This document shows, piece after piece, positions 16,219 through 25,548 of a stretch of 64,000 nt of DNA (positions within the stretch are counted from its first letter, which is position 1; every line of letters starts with the position of its first letter). The notes beneath the pieces are model-generated. The model saw only the letters and a program-made list of their open reading frames with translations, had not been told where the DNA came from and made no database searches. The DNA is from Cupriavidus sp. P-10 (GTDB taxonomy: Bacteria > Pseudomonadota > Gammaproteobacteria > Burkholderiales > Burkholderiaceae). Made by a program: the position numbers and the translations under genes. The stretch spans positions 930,001 to 994,000 of the forward strand of contig NZ_AP025172.1 in NCBI RefSeq assembly GCF_003402535.2. Reading direction: 5' to 3'.

Positions 16219-16986
16219 ATGAAATTTGCTGTCGTGAATGGAGAGCGCCAAGAGGCCCAGCCTGGACTATCGGGCACCTGCCCGTCATGTGCCCGACCGG
16301 TGGTAGCGAAGTGCGGGGAAATCAAGGTCTGGCACTGGGCTCACCAAGGAGGTAGAGCTTGCGACCCATGGTGGGAAAACGAGACGGAATGGCACCGGGC
16401 GTGGAAGAGTGAGTTTCCTACCGGCTGGCAAGAGGTCGTTCACAAAGCTGAGAATGGCGAGAAGCACATCGCAGACGTCAGGACCGATCAAGGCTGGGTG
16501 ATTGAGTTCCAATACTCCTTCCTTCAGCCCGAAGAGCGTCGATCGCGCAATGCCTTCTACCAACACCTCGCTTGGGTAGTGGATGGGACGAGGAGGAAGA
16601 GAGATCGCGCGCAGTTCCTTGCAGCCTTGCAGGCCGGCGTATCACTCCGTTCAGGCTTCCCGATACGCAGAGTCTATCCAGATGAATGCGCTTTGCTACG
16701 GGAATGGGGAGAGACCAAGGCGCCGGTGTTCTTCGACTTCGGGGATGGACCGTCTCTTTGGTGGATTCTCGCTAAAGGGTCCAGCGGGAATGCTTATGTC
16801 GCCCCGTTCTCGCGAGCAGACTTCGTGGCAATCCATCGCGATGGGGCCACAGAGATGGCGAGGGACTTCCAGGCGCTAGTGAATGACCTTGGCAGACTCA
16901 TTGCCGACTACGAAAGACAAACCACCCGTCAGGCTCCGAGTTTCTCGATGCCCTTGTCCCGCGGCAGGTCTCGCGGGCGCTTATAG
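16219..16986 (+). CDS. CoiA-like (competence protein) nuclease-fold protein
   Basis: A 255-residue protein starting MKFAVVNGERQEAQPGLSGT. An N-terminal zinc-ribbon-like CPSCARPVVAKCGEIKVWHW precedes HWAHQGG and a PD-(D/E)XK-type core: ETEWHRAWKSEFP, then KHIADVRTDQGWVIEFQYSF, where D and E-x-Q fit the metal site. This is the domain order of CoiA-like proteins. The start at 16219 is chosen over an in-frame ATG at 16132 because homologous sequence starts here. It lies 93 bases after hxsC, but a functional link is unproven. Confidence 0.75.
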   Translation: MKFAVVNGERQEAQPGLSGTCPSCARPVVAKCGEIKVWHWAHQGGRACDPWWENETEWHRAWKSEFPTGWQEVVHKAENGEKHIADVRTDQGWVIEFQYSFLQPEERRSRNAFYQHLAWVVDGTRRKRDRAQFLAALQAGVSLRSGFPIRRVYPDECALLREWGETKAPVFFDFGDGPSLWWILAKGSSGNAYVAPFSRADFVAIHRDGATEMARDFQALVNDLGRLIADYERQTTRQAPSFSMPLSRGRSRGRL

Positions 16987-17643
16987 CTGCGCCATGCCCG
17001 CAGCGCTTGGGTTCGCGAACCGTCGCATATTGCACCAAAGTCAAAGCCACCCCGCTGAGTGCGCCCTTGAAGAGATGCTGAAGGCCTACCTTGCCCACGG
17101 CGACTTCACCGAAAATAAGATTGATTTCATTTTTCGGCGGTCGCCCCCCGGCGTACGGAAGCTCGCGTCACACCTGGATGCATCAGTCTGTGCTCGGCGT
17201 GCGCAGGAGCGAATCCGAGCGCATGGGGTTAGGCCGCTGGCGGATGCCTCCGATGTCTTCGGCCGGGACCCGTAGCGGTGGCGAGCTACTGACCACCGTG
17301 CATCCCGAGACATACTCTTGGAGTCTTCATCGTAGCTTGGTAGACCCAGCATACCGTACCCTACCAACGGTTGATGAGACTTATGACCGATGGGTTGGCG
17401 CTGTACAAGTACGTACTGATCCTTCTATTCTTCCACCACAATAGAGACCCGGGGGCGTGGTTATCTAATTAAATGACAGGACAATGTGTCGACATGGCCG
17501 TTGGGGCGGGGGTTCAACTGGCGGATGATTGAGCTCCACGCTGCGACATGAGCTGACCTATGTCAGCGGTCTCTTGAGCTCCCCTCCAATGCGTGGAATG
17601 AGGTACAGTCGTACTGGCTGCACTGCCAGCTAAGGGAGTACTA
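16987..17643. other. Region without a recognisable gene
   Basis: The 657 bases contain only short open frames in several directions. None shows a family resemblance or a good ribosome site. The last 60 bases should hold the promoter of the gene at 17644. Confidence 0.4.
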
Positions 17644-17856
17644 ATGAAAATTGGCATGCGAAAGCCATCGCTTAAGAAGACGATTGCCGCTAGGACGTCC
17701 CCCGCTCGGTTCGTACGCCATAGTCTTGGTTTCAAACTTCCACGCGGATGGGGATGGCTGACGAATCCCAAGCGGGCAGCATACAACCGCGTCTATTCGA
17801 GGACCACGTTTAGCATCTGGCACTTGCTAAAGAGTCTATTCGGGGGGAAGCGGTAG
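17644..17856 (+). CDS. Small conserved basic protein, 70 residues
   Basis: The product MKIGMRKPSLKKTIAARTSP, then ARFVRHSLGFKLPRGWGWLT, then NPKRAAYNRVYSRTTFSIWH and LLKSLFGGKR is very basic, with an aromatic C-terminal half. The ribosome site AAGGGAG is well placed. Similar small proteins occur in accessory regions of proteobacteria, but no function is recognised. It is 158 bases upstream of the TerY-P genes and in the same direction. Confidence 0.65.
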   Translation: MKIGMRKPSLKKTIAARTSPARFVRHSLGFKLPRGWGWLTNPKRAAYNRVYSRTTFSIWHLLKSLFGGKR

Positions 17857-18014
17857 GGCACCTTAGTTCTCATTCGTTGACGCGGGTGAATGCCGGCGGC
17901 TGCAGCGTAAGCTGACAAGTCGAGGAAATCCAATGGCAACACTGGCTGACGTCGGCGATGTCGCCAGCAACAGTACATTTAAATCTACAGATAACTGCGA
18001 ACGAGGGAGTCGAC

Positions 18015-18674
18015 GTGAGCGAACAAATATCATTTGAGACAAATGACTTTGCCTCCAACCCGGAGCCCCGTTGCCCCTGCGTTCTGCTACTGGACGTCTC
18101 GGGCTCGATGGGTGGCCAACCCATTGAGGAGCTCAATGCGGGGCTGGCAACCTTTCATGACGAGCTTGCGGCTGACTCTCTAGCCATGAAGCGCGTGGAA
18201 GTGGCCATCGTCACGTTTGGCCCCACCAAGATTGAGATGCCATTCACCGGGGCGTCCCAGTTCTACCCTCCGACGCTCGTTGCGCAGGGTGATACCCCGA
18301 TGGGAGGGGCGATTATGCAAGCCCTGCAACTCGTCCAGGAACGCAAGCAGGAATATCGAAACAACGGCATCTCCTACTACCGCCCCTGGGTCTTCCTCAT
18401 TACCGACGGTGGCCCGACGGACCACTGGCAGAGCGCCGCTGCTGCAGTGAAGGAAGGCGAATCTAGCAAACAGTTTGCGTTCTTTGCCATTGGCGTCAAG
18501 GGCGCCAACCTGGAAGTGCTCAAGCAAATCAGCGTGCGCGAGCCGCTGTCTCTTGAAGGCCTGCGATTCCGGGAACTCTTTAGCTGGCTCTCGAGCTCGC
18601 TGCAGTCAGTATCCCGGTCCACTCCGGGCACCGACGTTGCCCTCGAATCGCCCAAGGGCTGGGCCTCCGTGTGA
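18015..18674 (+). CDS. TerY-like von Willebrand factor A domain protein
   Basis: A 219-residue vWA protein. The MIDAS motif is complete: [19 protein letters not shown], then the threonine in [13 protein letters not shown] and the aspartate in [13 protein letters not shown]. It is of the TerY type, which in TerY-P triads is thought to be a regulated scaffold. The GTG at 18015 with GAGGGAG upstream is preferred to a farther ATG. It overlaps the next gene by 4 bases. Confidence 0.87.
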   Translation: MSEQISFETNDFASNPEPRCPCVLLLDVSGSMGGQPIEELNAGLATFHDELAADSLAMKRVEVAIVTFGPTKIEMPFTGASQFYPPTLVAQGDTPMGGAIMQALQLVQERKQEYRNNGISYYRPWVFLITDGGPTDHWQSAAAAVKEGESSKQFAFFAIGVKGANLEVLKQISVREPLSLEGLRFRELFSWLSSSLQSVSRSTPGTDVALESPKGWASV

Positions 18675-19429
18675 GCTGGCTCGCTATCGGTGCATCGGAA
18701 GTCGGCACCTCGCACCAGGAAACCAGCCGACCTTGTGAAGACAGCTGCTGGACGGACGTGCTAACCACGTCAGCTGGCGTGCCCGTCTTAGCCGTATTTG
18801 TGTCGGACGGGGCCGGCAGTGCCCAGTGCGGAGGCGAAGGCGCGGAACTGGCCATCCAGACAGCGGCTGCTTTCATCGTAGAGCAGGTTCAGCAAGCTGA
18901 GTTTGCGCTGACCGATGCCTTCGCGGTCAGCTGCGTGACCCGGATACGGGAAACGCTCTATGCCAGAGCTGATACGGACGGCCTGAAAGCCCGGGACTTT
19001 GCCTGTACCTTTTTGGGCGTCGTCTCCTTGGCCGGCGTGACCCTGGCCATGCAGATTGGTGACGGCGGCATTGTGCTTGACACAGGCGCTGGTCTGGAGG
19101 TAGCCATCGTCCCTATGTCTGGCGAATACGCCAACATGACGCATTTCGTTACCGACGAGGATGCCGTGTCCATTCTGCAAACCCGGGGGTACTTGGGCCC
19201 CGCCCGGAAGGTCGCCGTCTTCACGGATGGCATACAGCGCCTGGCTCTGAATATGACCGACAACACCCCGCACGAACCGTTCTTTACCCACTTCTTCAAG
19301 GTAATGGAGCACGCGAAGGCAGAGCAGCAAGACCAGCTGGATGCTGCACTGGTGAAGTTTTTGAGCAGCTCAGCAGTCAACGAAAGAACCGACGACGACA
19401 AAACTCTGGCGCTAGCCGTACAGAACTGA
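18671..19429 (+). CDS. PP2C-family protein phosphatase of a TerY-P triad
   Basis: A 252-residue PP2C-like phosphatase. Visible motifs are [13 protein letters not shown] (first metal-binding Asp region), [20 protein letters not shown], the central [11 protein letters not shown] and the C-terminal [11 protein letters not shown]. It should remove phosphates placed by the kinase encoded 7 bases downstream. The GTG at 18671 (GTGAGCTGG) overlaps the vWA stop codon, which fits translational coupling. Confidence 0.88.
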   Translation: MSWLAIGASEVGTSHQETSRPCEDSCWTDVLTTSAGVPVLAVFVSDGAGSAQCGGEGAELAIQTAAAFIVEQVQQAEFALTDAFAVSCVTRIRETLYARADTDGLKARDFACTFLGVVSLAGVTLAMQIGDGGIVLDTGAGLEVAIVPMSGEYANMTHFVTDEDAVSILQTRGYLGPARKVAVFTDGIQRLALNMTDNTPHEPFFTHFFKVMEHAKAEQQDQLDAALVKFLSSSAVNERTDDDKTLALAVQN

Positions 19430-19436
19430 CTCGACC

Positions 19437-21383
19437 ATGAACAAGACTCTGTTCACCGCTGGCGGCACGGTGATTCAACTCGGAGCAGAAATGGGCGTGG
19501 GCGGTGAAGGCGCGGTCTTCGACGTGCCAAGCCGTCCCAAGCAGGTTGCCAAGGTCTACCACGCCAAGCATCTGCCTGCCCCCCAAAAGGCCGCGAAGTT
19601 AGCCTTCATGGCCTCCACTGCCGACGACCTGCTGCTAAGTTATGCAGCTTGGCCACAGGACACGCTGCACAGCTCAAAAGGTGGCCCAATGGTGGGGTTT
19701 CTGATGCCAAAGGTATCAGGCAAAGCCCCGGTCCATATGGTCTATAGCCCTGCACACCGTCGCCAAGACCGGCCCAAGGCCGCATGGGATTTTCTCCTGT
19801 TCGTCGCCCGCAACACTGCGGCAGCATTCGACGTCCTGCATCGTCATGGGCATGTGCTTGGCGACGTCAACCAGGGGAATGTACTCGTAGGCGATGACAG
19901 CAAAGTTGTCCTGATTGACAGCGACTCCTTTCAGGTTGATGCCCGAGGTACGCTGCATTACTGTGAGGTTGGGGTTTCGCACTTCACCCCGCCTGAGTTG
20001 CAGGGCCTGTCCTCCTTCAAAGGCTTCAAGCGGACTGCAAATCACGACAACTTCGGGCTCGCCCTCCTCATCTTCCACCTGCTATTTGGCGGCCGGCACC
20101 CCTACTCCGGCGTTCCTCTGCGAGACGGTGTCGGCGAATCCCTGGAGGGCGACATCAAGGCGTTCCGTTTCGCCTATGCGCGGGATGCGCGAAACCGAGG
20201 ATTCCAGCCTCCGCCGCGCACCATCCCCTTGTCCCTGGTTCCCAAACCCATGGAGGATATGTTCTACACAGCCTTCACCGAACAGGGGACAGCAAAAAGG
20301 CCCATCGCGGCAGATTGGATGCATGCGCTGGATGACCTTCGGCAAAAGCTAACGAAGTGCTCGACCTCTCCCGCTCACGTCTACCCCAACCATCAGAGCA
20401 CCTGCCCTTGGTGCGCACTGGAACGGGACGGCGTGCTGTACTTCGTTTACCTGGCCTCCACCAAGATACCTACTTCAAGCGGATTTGTTCTCGCTCAAGT
20501 GTGGGGACTTATCGAGGCCGTCCAGCCACCTCCGGCCATCGTCATTCCAAACGTCACGTCGGCCGGACTTAAGCCCACCCCGCTACCGGGTAACATCCGG
20601 AGCAAGCGTTCGATTTCAGTCTACAAGGCGCTTGTGATTATCCTGGCTGTCGGCCTCACGGTGGCCTTTCCGATGGCTTGGCTACTGACTGTGATTGGGG
20701 GTTTTGTTGCTTACTCTAAGGTGGTTAGTTCGGCAAATGGAAAGTGCGAAGCTGAGAATACTCGCCGTCGTAAGACCCTCAGTAATGCCGAGTATGAGCT
20801 GGAGGCCTTGGTTGAGCAGCTCAAGAAGGACGCAGGACCAGAAGTGTTTAGGCAGAAAAAGCAGGAACTGAAAACGTATCGCCACGAGTACGAGCAGCTA
20901 CCCAACCGGGAGAAGCAAGAGCTGACTGCGCTAACAGCAGGTGCGGAAGCGCGCCAACGCGAAAAATTTCTGCAAACCTGCTTCATTGACATCGCCGATA
21001 TTTCGGGGCTGGGCCCAAGTCGTAAGACTGCTCTGCGGTCATTCGGCATTGAAACCGCTGCAGACGTAACAAAATCCCGTGTCATGCAGGTGCAAGGCTT
21101 TGGAGAGAGCCGAACCAGGGCAGTTTTGGACTGGCGCGCCAGCTGCGAGCGCCGGTTCCGGTTCAACCCCGCCACCGCCGTAACAGCGGCCGACCAGAAT
21201 GCCGTCAAGCTGCGGATTCATCAGCGCCGGGTCGCCCTTGAAGGCCTCCTCAAGAACGGCGCGGCGGTACTGAAGTCGTGCCAGGAGGCAGCGGTGCGCA
21301 AGATTAGCGAGGCCCAGTTCAAGCTGACCAGTCTCGCCACGGATGTCGAGCAGGCCAGGCTGGACGTGACGGTGATTGCTTGA
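19437..21383 (+). CDS. Ser/Thr protein kinase with zinc motif, membrane segment and helix-hairpin-helix domain
   Basis: A 648-residue YegI/TerY-P-type kinase. Residues 1-300 form the kinase: MGVGGEGAVFDV, then KQVAKVYHAKHL with the ATP-binding Lys, HGHVLGDVNQGNVLV as catalytic loop, LIDSDSF in the DFG position and FTPPELQG. A zinc-type CPWC motif follows at about residue 323, then two close hydrophobic stretches (about 395-425), a coiled coil (about 440-510) and paired HhH motifs (ISGLGPSRKTALRSFGIETA and VQGFGESRTRAVLDW), which suggest contact with nucleic acid. It completes the vWA-PP2C-kinase triad. Confidence 0.88.
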   Translation: MNKTLFTAGGTVIQLGAEMGVGGEGAVFDVPSRPKQVAKVYHAKHLPAPQKAAKLAFMASTADDLLLSYAAWPQDTLHSSKGGPMVGFLMPKVSGKAPVHMVYSPAHRRQDRPKAAWDFLLFVARNTAAAFDVLHRHGHVLGDVNQGNVLVGDDSKVVLIDSDSFQVDARGTLHYCEVGVSHFTPPELQGLSSFKGFKRTANHDNFGLALLIFHLLFGGRHPYSGVPLRDGVGESLEGDIKAFRFAYARDARNRGFQPPPRTIPLSLVPKPMEDMFYTAFTEQGTAKRPIAADWMHALDDLRQKLTKCSTSPAHVYPNHQSTCPWCALERDGVLYFVYLASTKIPTSSGFVLAQVWGLIEAVQPPPAIVIPNVTSAGLKPTPLPGNIRSKRSISVYKALVIILAVGLTVAFPMAWLLTVIGGFVAYSKVVSSANGKCEAENTRRRKTLSNAEYELEALVEQLKKDAGPEVFRQKKQELKTYRHEYEQLPNREKQELTALTAGAEARQREKFLQTCFIDIADISGLGPSRKTALRSFGIETAADVTKSRVMQVQGFGESRTRAVLDWRASCERRFRFNPATAVTAADQNAVKLRIHQRRVALEGLLKNGAAVLKSCQEAAVRKISEAQFKLTSLATDVEQARLDVTVIA

Positions 21384-21657
21384 GCACTACACCTCATCGA
21401 AGCCAGAGCACCAAAGCCCCCACAATAATGCAGCCCCGCCCCGTCATGATCAGCCTGGCAGCATAGGCGTAGTGTTTTCTCCCGCGGCGGACCATCTTGG
21501 CCCGCCGCTTTTTCGTGCCCAGTGGCAGCCCCAGACATCGCGCGACTATCCCAGTTATTGGCGACAATCAAAATAAGCACGCCTTATTTATGTAGTTTTC
21601 TCTTGTTTTATCGGTGGCGAACGCGTATCCTGATGCTTCGAAAACGGAGAGATTCTT
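21384..21657. other. Gap between the TerY-P triad and the coupled unknown pair
   Basis: GC content drops after 21560 (ATAAGCACGCCTTATTTATG and similar), as expected for a promoter. The inverted CAAAATAAGC and GCTTATTTTG-like bases are imperfect. A GGCGGACC/GGCCCGCCG pair near 21486-21507 may be the terminator of the kinase gene. Confidence 0.35.
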
Positions 21658-21939
21658 ATGGAGCGGCATCGGGAAGCGCAGCTACGCCAGGTCCTGGATG
21701 AGGTGTGGCTGGTCGGAAGCAAGGCCATTCGTTGGGATGAGTTCTACCTGTGGACTGGGGTGCAACGCATCGCCAAGAAGCCCTGGCGCGATGTCTATCG
21801 GATCTGGGAAGAACTATGTCAAGAGCAAGGCTGCGACGAGGCCCTTCCCCTGACCGTCTTGTCAAAGGACTTCGCTGTGATCTTCCGCCGCGACGCGTTC
21901 GAGGAGGAAAAGGAAACCAGCATTGAGGAGCTTGTTTGA
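21658..21939 (+). CDS. Unknown protein, 93 residues, coupled to the next gene
   Basis: The product starts MERHREAQLRQVLDEVWLVG and includes a tryptophan- and charge-rich core (DEFYLWTGVQRIAKKPWRDV, then YRIWEELCQEQGC). It is soluble and mostly helical, with no recognised domain. A GGAGAG ribosome site precedes the ATG. The stop TGA shares its last base with the ATG of the next gene, so the two should be co-translated and may form a complex. Confidence 0.72.
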   Translation: MERHREAQLRQVLDEVWLVGSKAIRWDEFYLWTGVQRIAKKPWRDVYRIWEELCQEQGCDEALPLTVLSKDFAVIFRRDAFEEEKETSIEELV

Positions 21940-22826
21940 TGTCGACCGAACGCACCGATGTGATCCAACAGGATGCCGAGGGCTCGACGGAATCCGCGCC
22001 GACCGCCGTGCGCATGGCCACCACGCATACCGCGGTGCTAATCCCAAGCTTCCGAAAAGGCACGTTCCTGAAGTCCGGCCGCATTGACTCGACGAAGGCG
22101 CTGCTCGGCGAGCGCCACCTGATCTTGTCGTATGAAGGCTATGCGTGTAGTGAGACGATGAGGCTAGGGACCGAGCGGCCTTTCTATGAGGTCGCCTTCC
22201 GCGGTCAGGTGTATCGCCTGCTGGAGCGCCCGGCAGCCGGCCACGGCAACGGCTTTGTCCACCGGGAGCACGAGCTGGTTCGCACACGGGCCCCGGGCCT
22301 GCGCTGCGACGGCGAATTCGACGCGCCGCCCGCCACTGCGCCGAACACTCCCCGGGCACTGGTCGAGGATCTGCAGGAGGTGCTGAAGGTTGACCTGGCC
22401 GAGATCCTCTCCCACGCCTACAGCATCTTCCACTTCCGGTTGGACCATAAGGCCGAGTATCCGACCACCCTGGAGCCCGAGGGGTACACCCTGCGCCAAC
22501 TGTTCCTCATGAGCACGGACGCGGAGGGCAATCTGCACACGCTTTACGAGACGCCGGCCGGGACGAACGTCGAGCTGTGGACCTTCTTCCTGCGTGCCTT
22601 GGATGCCCGCAATCCGAAGCTCGTGGACTACGTCAATTCGAGCATGGCGGCCAAGGAGTTCGGCGAGGCTGGCACTCTGGCGATGCACGAGGCCTTGCGG
22701 CTGCGATACGGCAACTCGCGCTCCGTCATACCGACCCAGGGCAAGCGCTTCATCGAGCTGTTCCCGCCCTCCAAGTTCTCGACCAAGGTCACGCGGGAAG
22801 TCGGCGCAAACTCGGGGCTGATGTAA
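21939..22826 (+). CDS. Unknown protein, 295 residues
   Basis: The product (MSTERTDVIQQDAEGSTESA at the start) has a first half with beta-strand pattern (RHLILSYEGYACSETMRLGT, then FYEVAFRGQVYRLLERPAAG) and a helical second half (LVEDLQEVLKVDLAEILSHA, then LRLRYGNSRSVIPTQGKRFI). No domain is recognised. Translation is coupled to the gene upstream at 21658. Given the neighbouring TerY-P triad and nuclease-fold genes, a role in stress or foreign-DNA response is possible, but that is only context. Confidence 0.72.
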   Translation: MSTERTDVIQQDAEGSTESAPTAVRMATTHTAVLIPSFRKGTFLKSGRIDSTKALLGERHLILSYEGYACSETMRLGTERPFYEVAFRGQVYRLLERPAAGHGNGFVHREHELVRTRAPGLRCDGEFDAPPATAPNTPRALVEDLQEVLKVDLAEILSHAYSIFHFRLDHKAEYPTTLEPEGYTLRQLFLMSTDAEGNLHTLYETPAGTNVELWTFFLRALDARNPKLVDYVNSSMAAKEFGEAGTLAMHEALRLRYGNSRSVIPTQGKRFIELFPPSKFSTKVTREVGANSGLM

Positions 22827-23841
22827 GCATCTGCCGGCCGGAGCCAACGGCCGCCACATCCCACGTCATCCGACGGCGGCCTTCCTGTGAGGTCGCCGTT
22901 TTCATTTCTGCCTGCGGGGTGATCAGCACCCAGGGCTGCAGCCGTTGGCGCGCGAGCGAAAGCCAAGCGGCGAATTCCCACCAGAGCGGCTCCTTCGCCT
23001 TGCTCCCAGGATGCGTGATGGGATGCTGCCTCGGCGCGCATGAAAAAAGAACGCCAGGTTGGCGGTCTCGAGTTGGGCTGACGGGTTAGACGCCGTCTTA
23101 GACGTTGGTGATGCGCACAGCGACACCGCCCTTCCTTCCTCGGCACTGACCGTTCGTTCGATCGTTTGTATTGTTATGGCTAGTTGTGCTGGAAAGCTCG
23201 GCGTCCCACCATGCCACAGCACGAAGCCGAAAGCAATTACCTACATGTTGGACATCGCACACATAGACGTGTCGCGACTGAGCAATCCTCTGTCAATACC
23301 GGTCATGGAGGCTGAGACCTCTGGATGACCGAGTGGGGTCGGCTAGAGACGACCGTCGACTGTTCGCGCGGTCCATCGTCACAACCCAATTATTTCGTGA
23401 TCGTGAAACTATTCATTGGAGATCCAGGGCTGAACACCTGTGCGTCGACGGTCGACGGAGGTGCAGGCGGCGCCGACAAGCGGCCGCCCTCCCCCTTTCA
23501 ACATAATCTCACACCAATCCGTAAAATTTCGCTCATCGGGCGATATGTTCAATGCGACCTCGTCAGTTGCCGTGCCTTGATGTTCCTTAGGATGGTTGGC
23601 TACCCCAGTTCCGAGGGGCTATCAGCAGAACCACGATAGATGACATCAAACAGCGTGGCCGGCCAGACTGATTGGCCTTGAATCGCGTTCAGTGCGAGGC
23701 TCTGCGTTGGCGAATCGCAACATACCCCTCTTCGCGATGCACGATCGAAGTTGTCCACGATGCTACGTTCTTGTTCAGCCTAGCTTGATGGCTCGGCGCG
23801 CAATCGCGAACCGGCAAAATGCCTCTTCTTACCTCACAACC
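22827..23841. other. 1-kb region without a recognisable gene
   Basis: Only short open frames without similarity occur, in several directions. The AT content rises near 23500-23540. The last 150 bases are open upstream of the NYN gene but lack conserved features, so they are treated as its leader. No IS ends or tRNA are seen. Confidence 0.4.
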
Positions 23842-24648
23842 ATGGTTACTCCAAAACTAGTTGCCAAGATCGAAGCTGAAGAACCCGCACTGCGGCTTGC
23901 TGTTCTGATCGACGCGGACAACGCGCAAGCCGCGGTCATTGAGGGCATTCTTGGCGAAGTGGCTCGGTTTGGCGAGGCAACGGTGAAGCGCATCTATGGC
24001 GATTTCACGTCGCCGCAGAGCGCCTCGTGGAAGAAGGTGCTGCAGACGTACGCCATCAAGCCGGTTCAGCAGTTCGCATACACCAGCGGAAAGAACGCTA
24101 CCGACAGTACACTTATCATCGACGCAATGGATTTGCTTTACACCCGGCGGTTCGGTGGCTTTTGCCTAGTGACGAGCGACAGCGACTTTACCGGGCTGGC
24201 GACTCGGATTCGGGAAGAAGGATTGGTCGTCCTGGGTTTTGGAGAGCAGAAGACGCCTGATGCCTTTCGGAATGCCTGTAACAAATTCGTGCTCACTGAA
24301 CTGCTTCGACCCGCTCCGGCGGAGGCCGTACCCGCTGCAGGGCCCAAACCTGAAACCGCAACTGTCCCTATGATTACGCCGGCAGGCTCCGGGATAAAAG
24401 CGCCAGTGCCAAGTTTCCCGAGGGATTTCATGCTTTCTGCGATTGACCAGTCATCGGACGAGAATGGCTGGGCACATCTCGGTACCTTTGGGAGCTACCT
24501 CACGAAGCTGCAACCTGACTTTGACCCACGGGTTTATGGGTTCAAGAAGCTATCCGATCTGGTGAGATCGCGCCAGGACATCTTTGTGACCGAAGAGCGC
24601 ACTCCGCCGGGTCAAACTCAGAAGCAGCTCTACCTAAAGTCCAAGTGA
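23842..24648 (+). CDS. NYN-domain (LabA/DUF88) putative ribonuclease with C-terminal OST-HTH/LOTUS domain
   Basis: A 268-residue protein. The N-terminal NYN (PIN-like) nuclease domain keeps the acidic metal-binding residues: LAVLIDADNAQAAV, then NATDSTLIIDAMDLLYT, then FCLVTSDSDFTGLATRI. A Pro/Ala-rich linker leads to an OST-HTH/LOTUS domain (SFPRDFMLSAIDQSSDENGW, then YGFKKLSDLVRSRQDIFVTE), an RNA-binding winged helix. It is probably an RNA-cleaving enzyme. The ATG at 23842 is chosen because homology begins at PKLVAKIEAEEPALRLAVLI. An upstream in-frame start at 23692 is less likely. Confidence 0.87.
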   Translation: MVTPKLVAKIEAEEPALRLAVLIDADNAQAAVIEGILGEVARFGEATVKRIYGDFTSPQSASWKKVLQTYAIKPVQQFAYTSGKNATDSTLIIDAMDLLYTRRFGGFCLVTSDSDFTGLATRIREEGLVVLGFGEQKTPDAFRNACNKFVLTELLRPAPAEAVPAAGPKPETATVPMITPAGSGIKAPVPSFPRDFMLSAIDQSSDENGWAHLGTFGSYLTKLQPDFDPRVYGFKKLSDLVRSRQDIFVTEERTPPGQTQKQLYLKSK

Positions 24649-24807
24649 GATGCCAGCTTGGGTAAAGCCCTGGGCTATCGGTCGAGGATGCCTTTCGCAA
24701 CACTCAGGTAGTGGAGCGGAAGCTCAGCAGACTTATTCGCATGATGGGACGGGGTCGCACAATAGCATACACTTCAAGGCAACTTCGACAAAAAGCAGGG
24801 AATTCAA

Positions 24808-25365
24808 TTGGAAGAAGACGTAGACATCGCGGGCGCAGACCACTCGGTCCATTCGGTCCTGCGCGAACGAATCGTAGAACATCTATTTGTCGGCCAGGTT
24901 TTACAGCGTCTCTGGCAACGGGGCGTCACGGATGTTGAAGTGCTGCGCTCGGAATTCGACGCAGGTGGATACGATTTAGTGATGAACTACGGGAATATTG
25001 TCAGGCACGTCCAACTGAAGGTCTCTGTAGTTGGGGCCGCGACGTCGAAGATCACTGCTAGTTTGAAGCTGCAGGAGCGCCCTAGCGGATGCGTCTTGTG
25101 GATAGTAGTTCGCCAGTGCTTGTCGATCGAGTCCTATCGCTGGTATGGGGATCTACCTGGTAGACCACTCCCTTCTATCCGCGACATGAAGGTCGCTAAG
25201 CACTCGCGCGCGGACTCGACCGGCCAAAAGGGCGAGCGGCCTAACCAACGGGTCCTGCCTATAAGCGGTTTCCAACGCATCCATTCGTTGGACGAGTTGC
25301 TCAAGATGTTGCTCGGGGTACCGCTACCTAGTACTAGCGCGGAGGTGCGCACCTCCGCGGCATGA
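24808..25365 (+). CDS. Unknown protein with PD-(D/E)XK-like nuclease motif
   Basis: A 185-residue protein from a TTG start at 24808 (AGGGA upstream). The stretch EVLRSEFDAGGYDLVMNYGN followed by VRHVQLKVSV fits the D-(x)n-(E/Q)xK core of restriction-like nuclease folds, with Asp in GYD and Lys in QLK. The N-terminal helix (SVHSVLRERIVEHLFVGQVL) is in the place seen in DUF4365-type and Mrr-like proteins. The assignment is by motif only. The C-terminus is variable and may be degraded. Confidence 0.6.
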   Translation: MEEDVDIAGADHSVHSVLRERIVEHLFVGQVLQRLWQRGVTDVEVLRSEFDAGGYDLVMNYGNIVRHVQLKVSVVGAATSKITASLKLQERPSGCVLWIVVRQCLSIESYRWYGDLPGRPLPSIRDMKVAKHSRADSTGQKGERPNQRVLPISGFQRIHSLDELLKMLLGVPLPSTSAEVRTSAA

Positions 25366-25548
25366 TCCAACACGGCAATATGTTGATTGAGCTGGCATGA
25401 CATGATGCTTCGCTGTCGGTCGTTTATCGGCCATCACGTTGCTATCCAATGAGTTGGCACGATTAACCAGTAATCCATCACAGCGACATAATTTTAGCGA
25501 AAGCTATCATTTAGCCATATTAAAAGAATATTTTTTGAGGAGATTTTC

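Noticed and set aside
23325..23639. 104-codon plus-strand frame
   Set aside because: No recognisable family, a poor start context and irregular composition. Left as non-coding.
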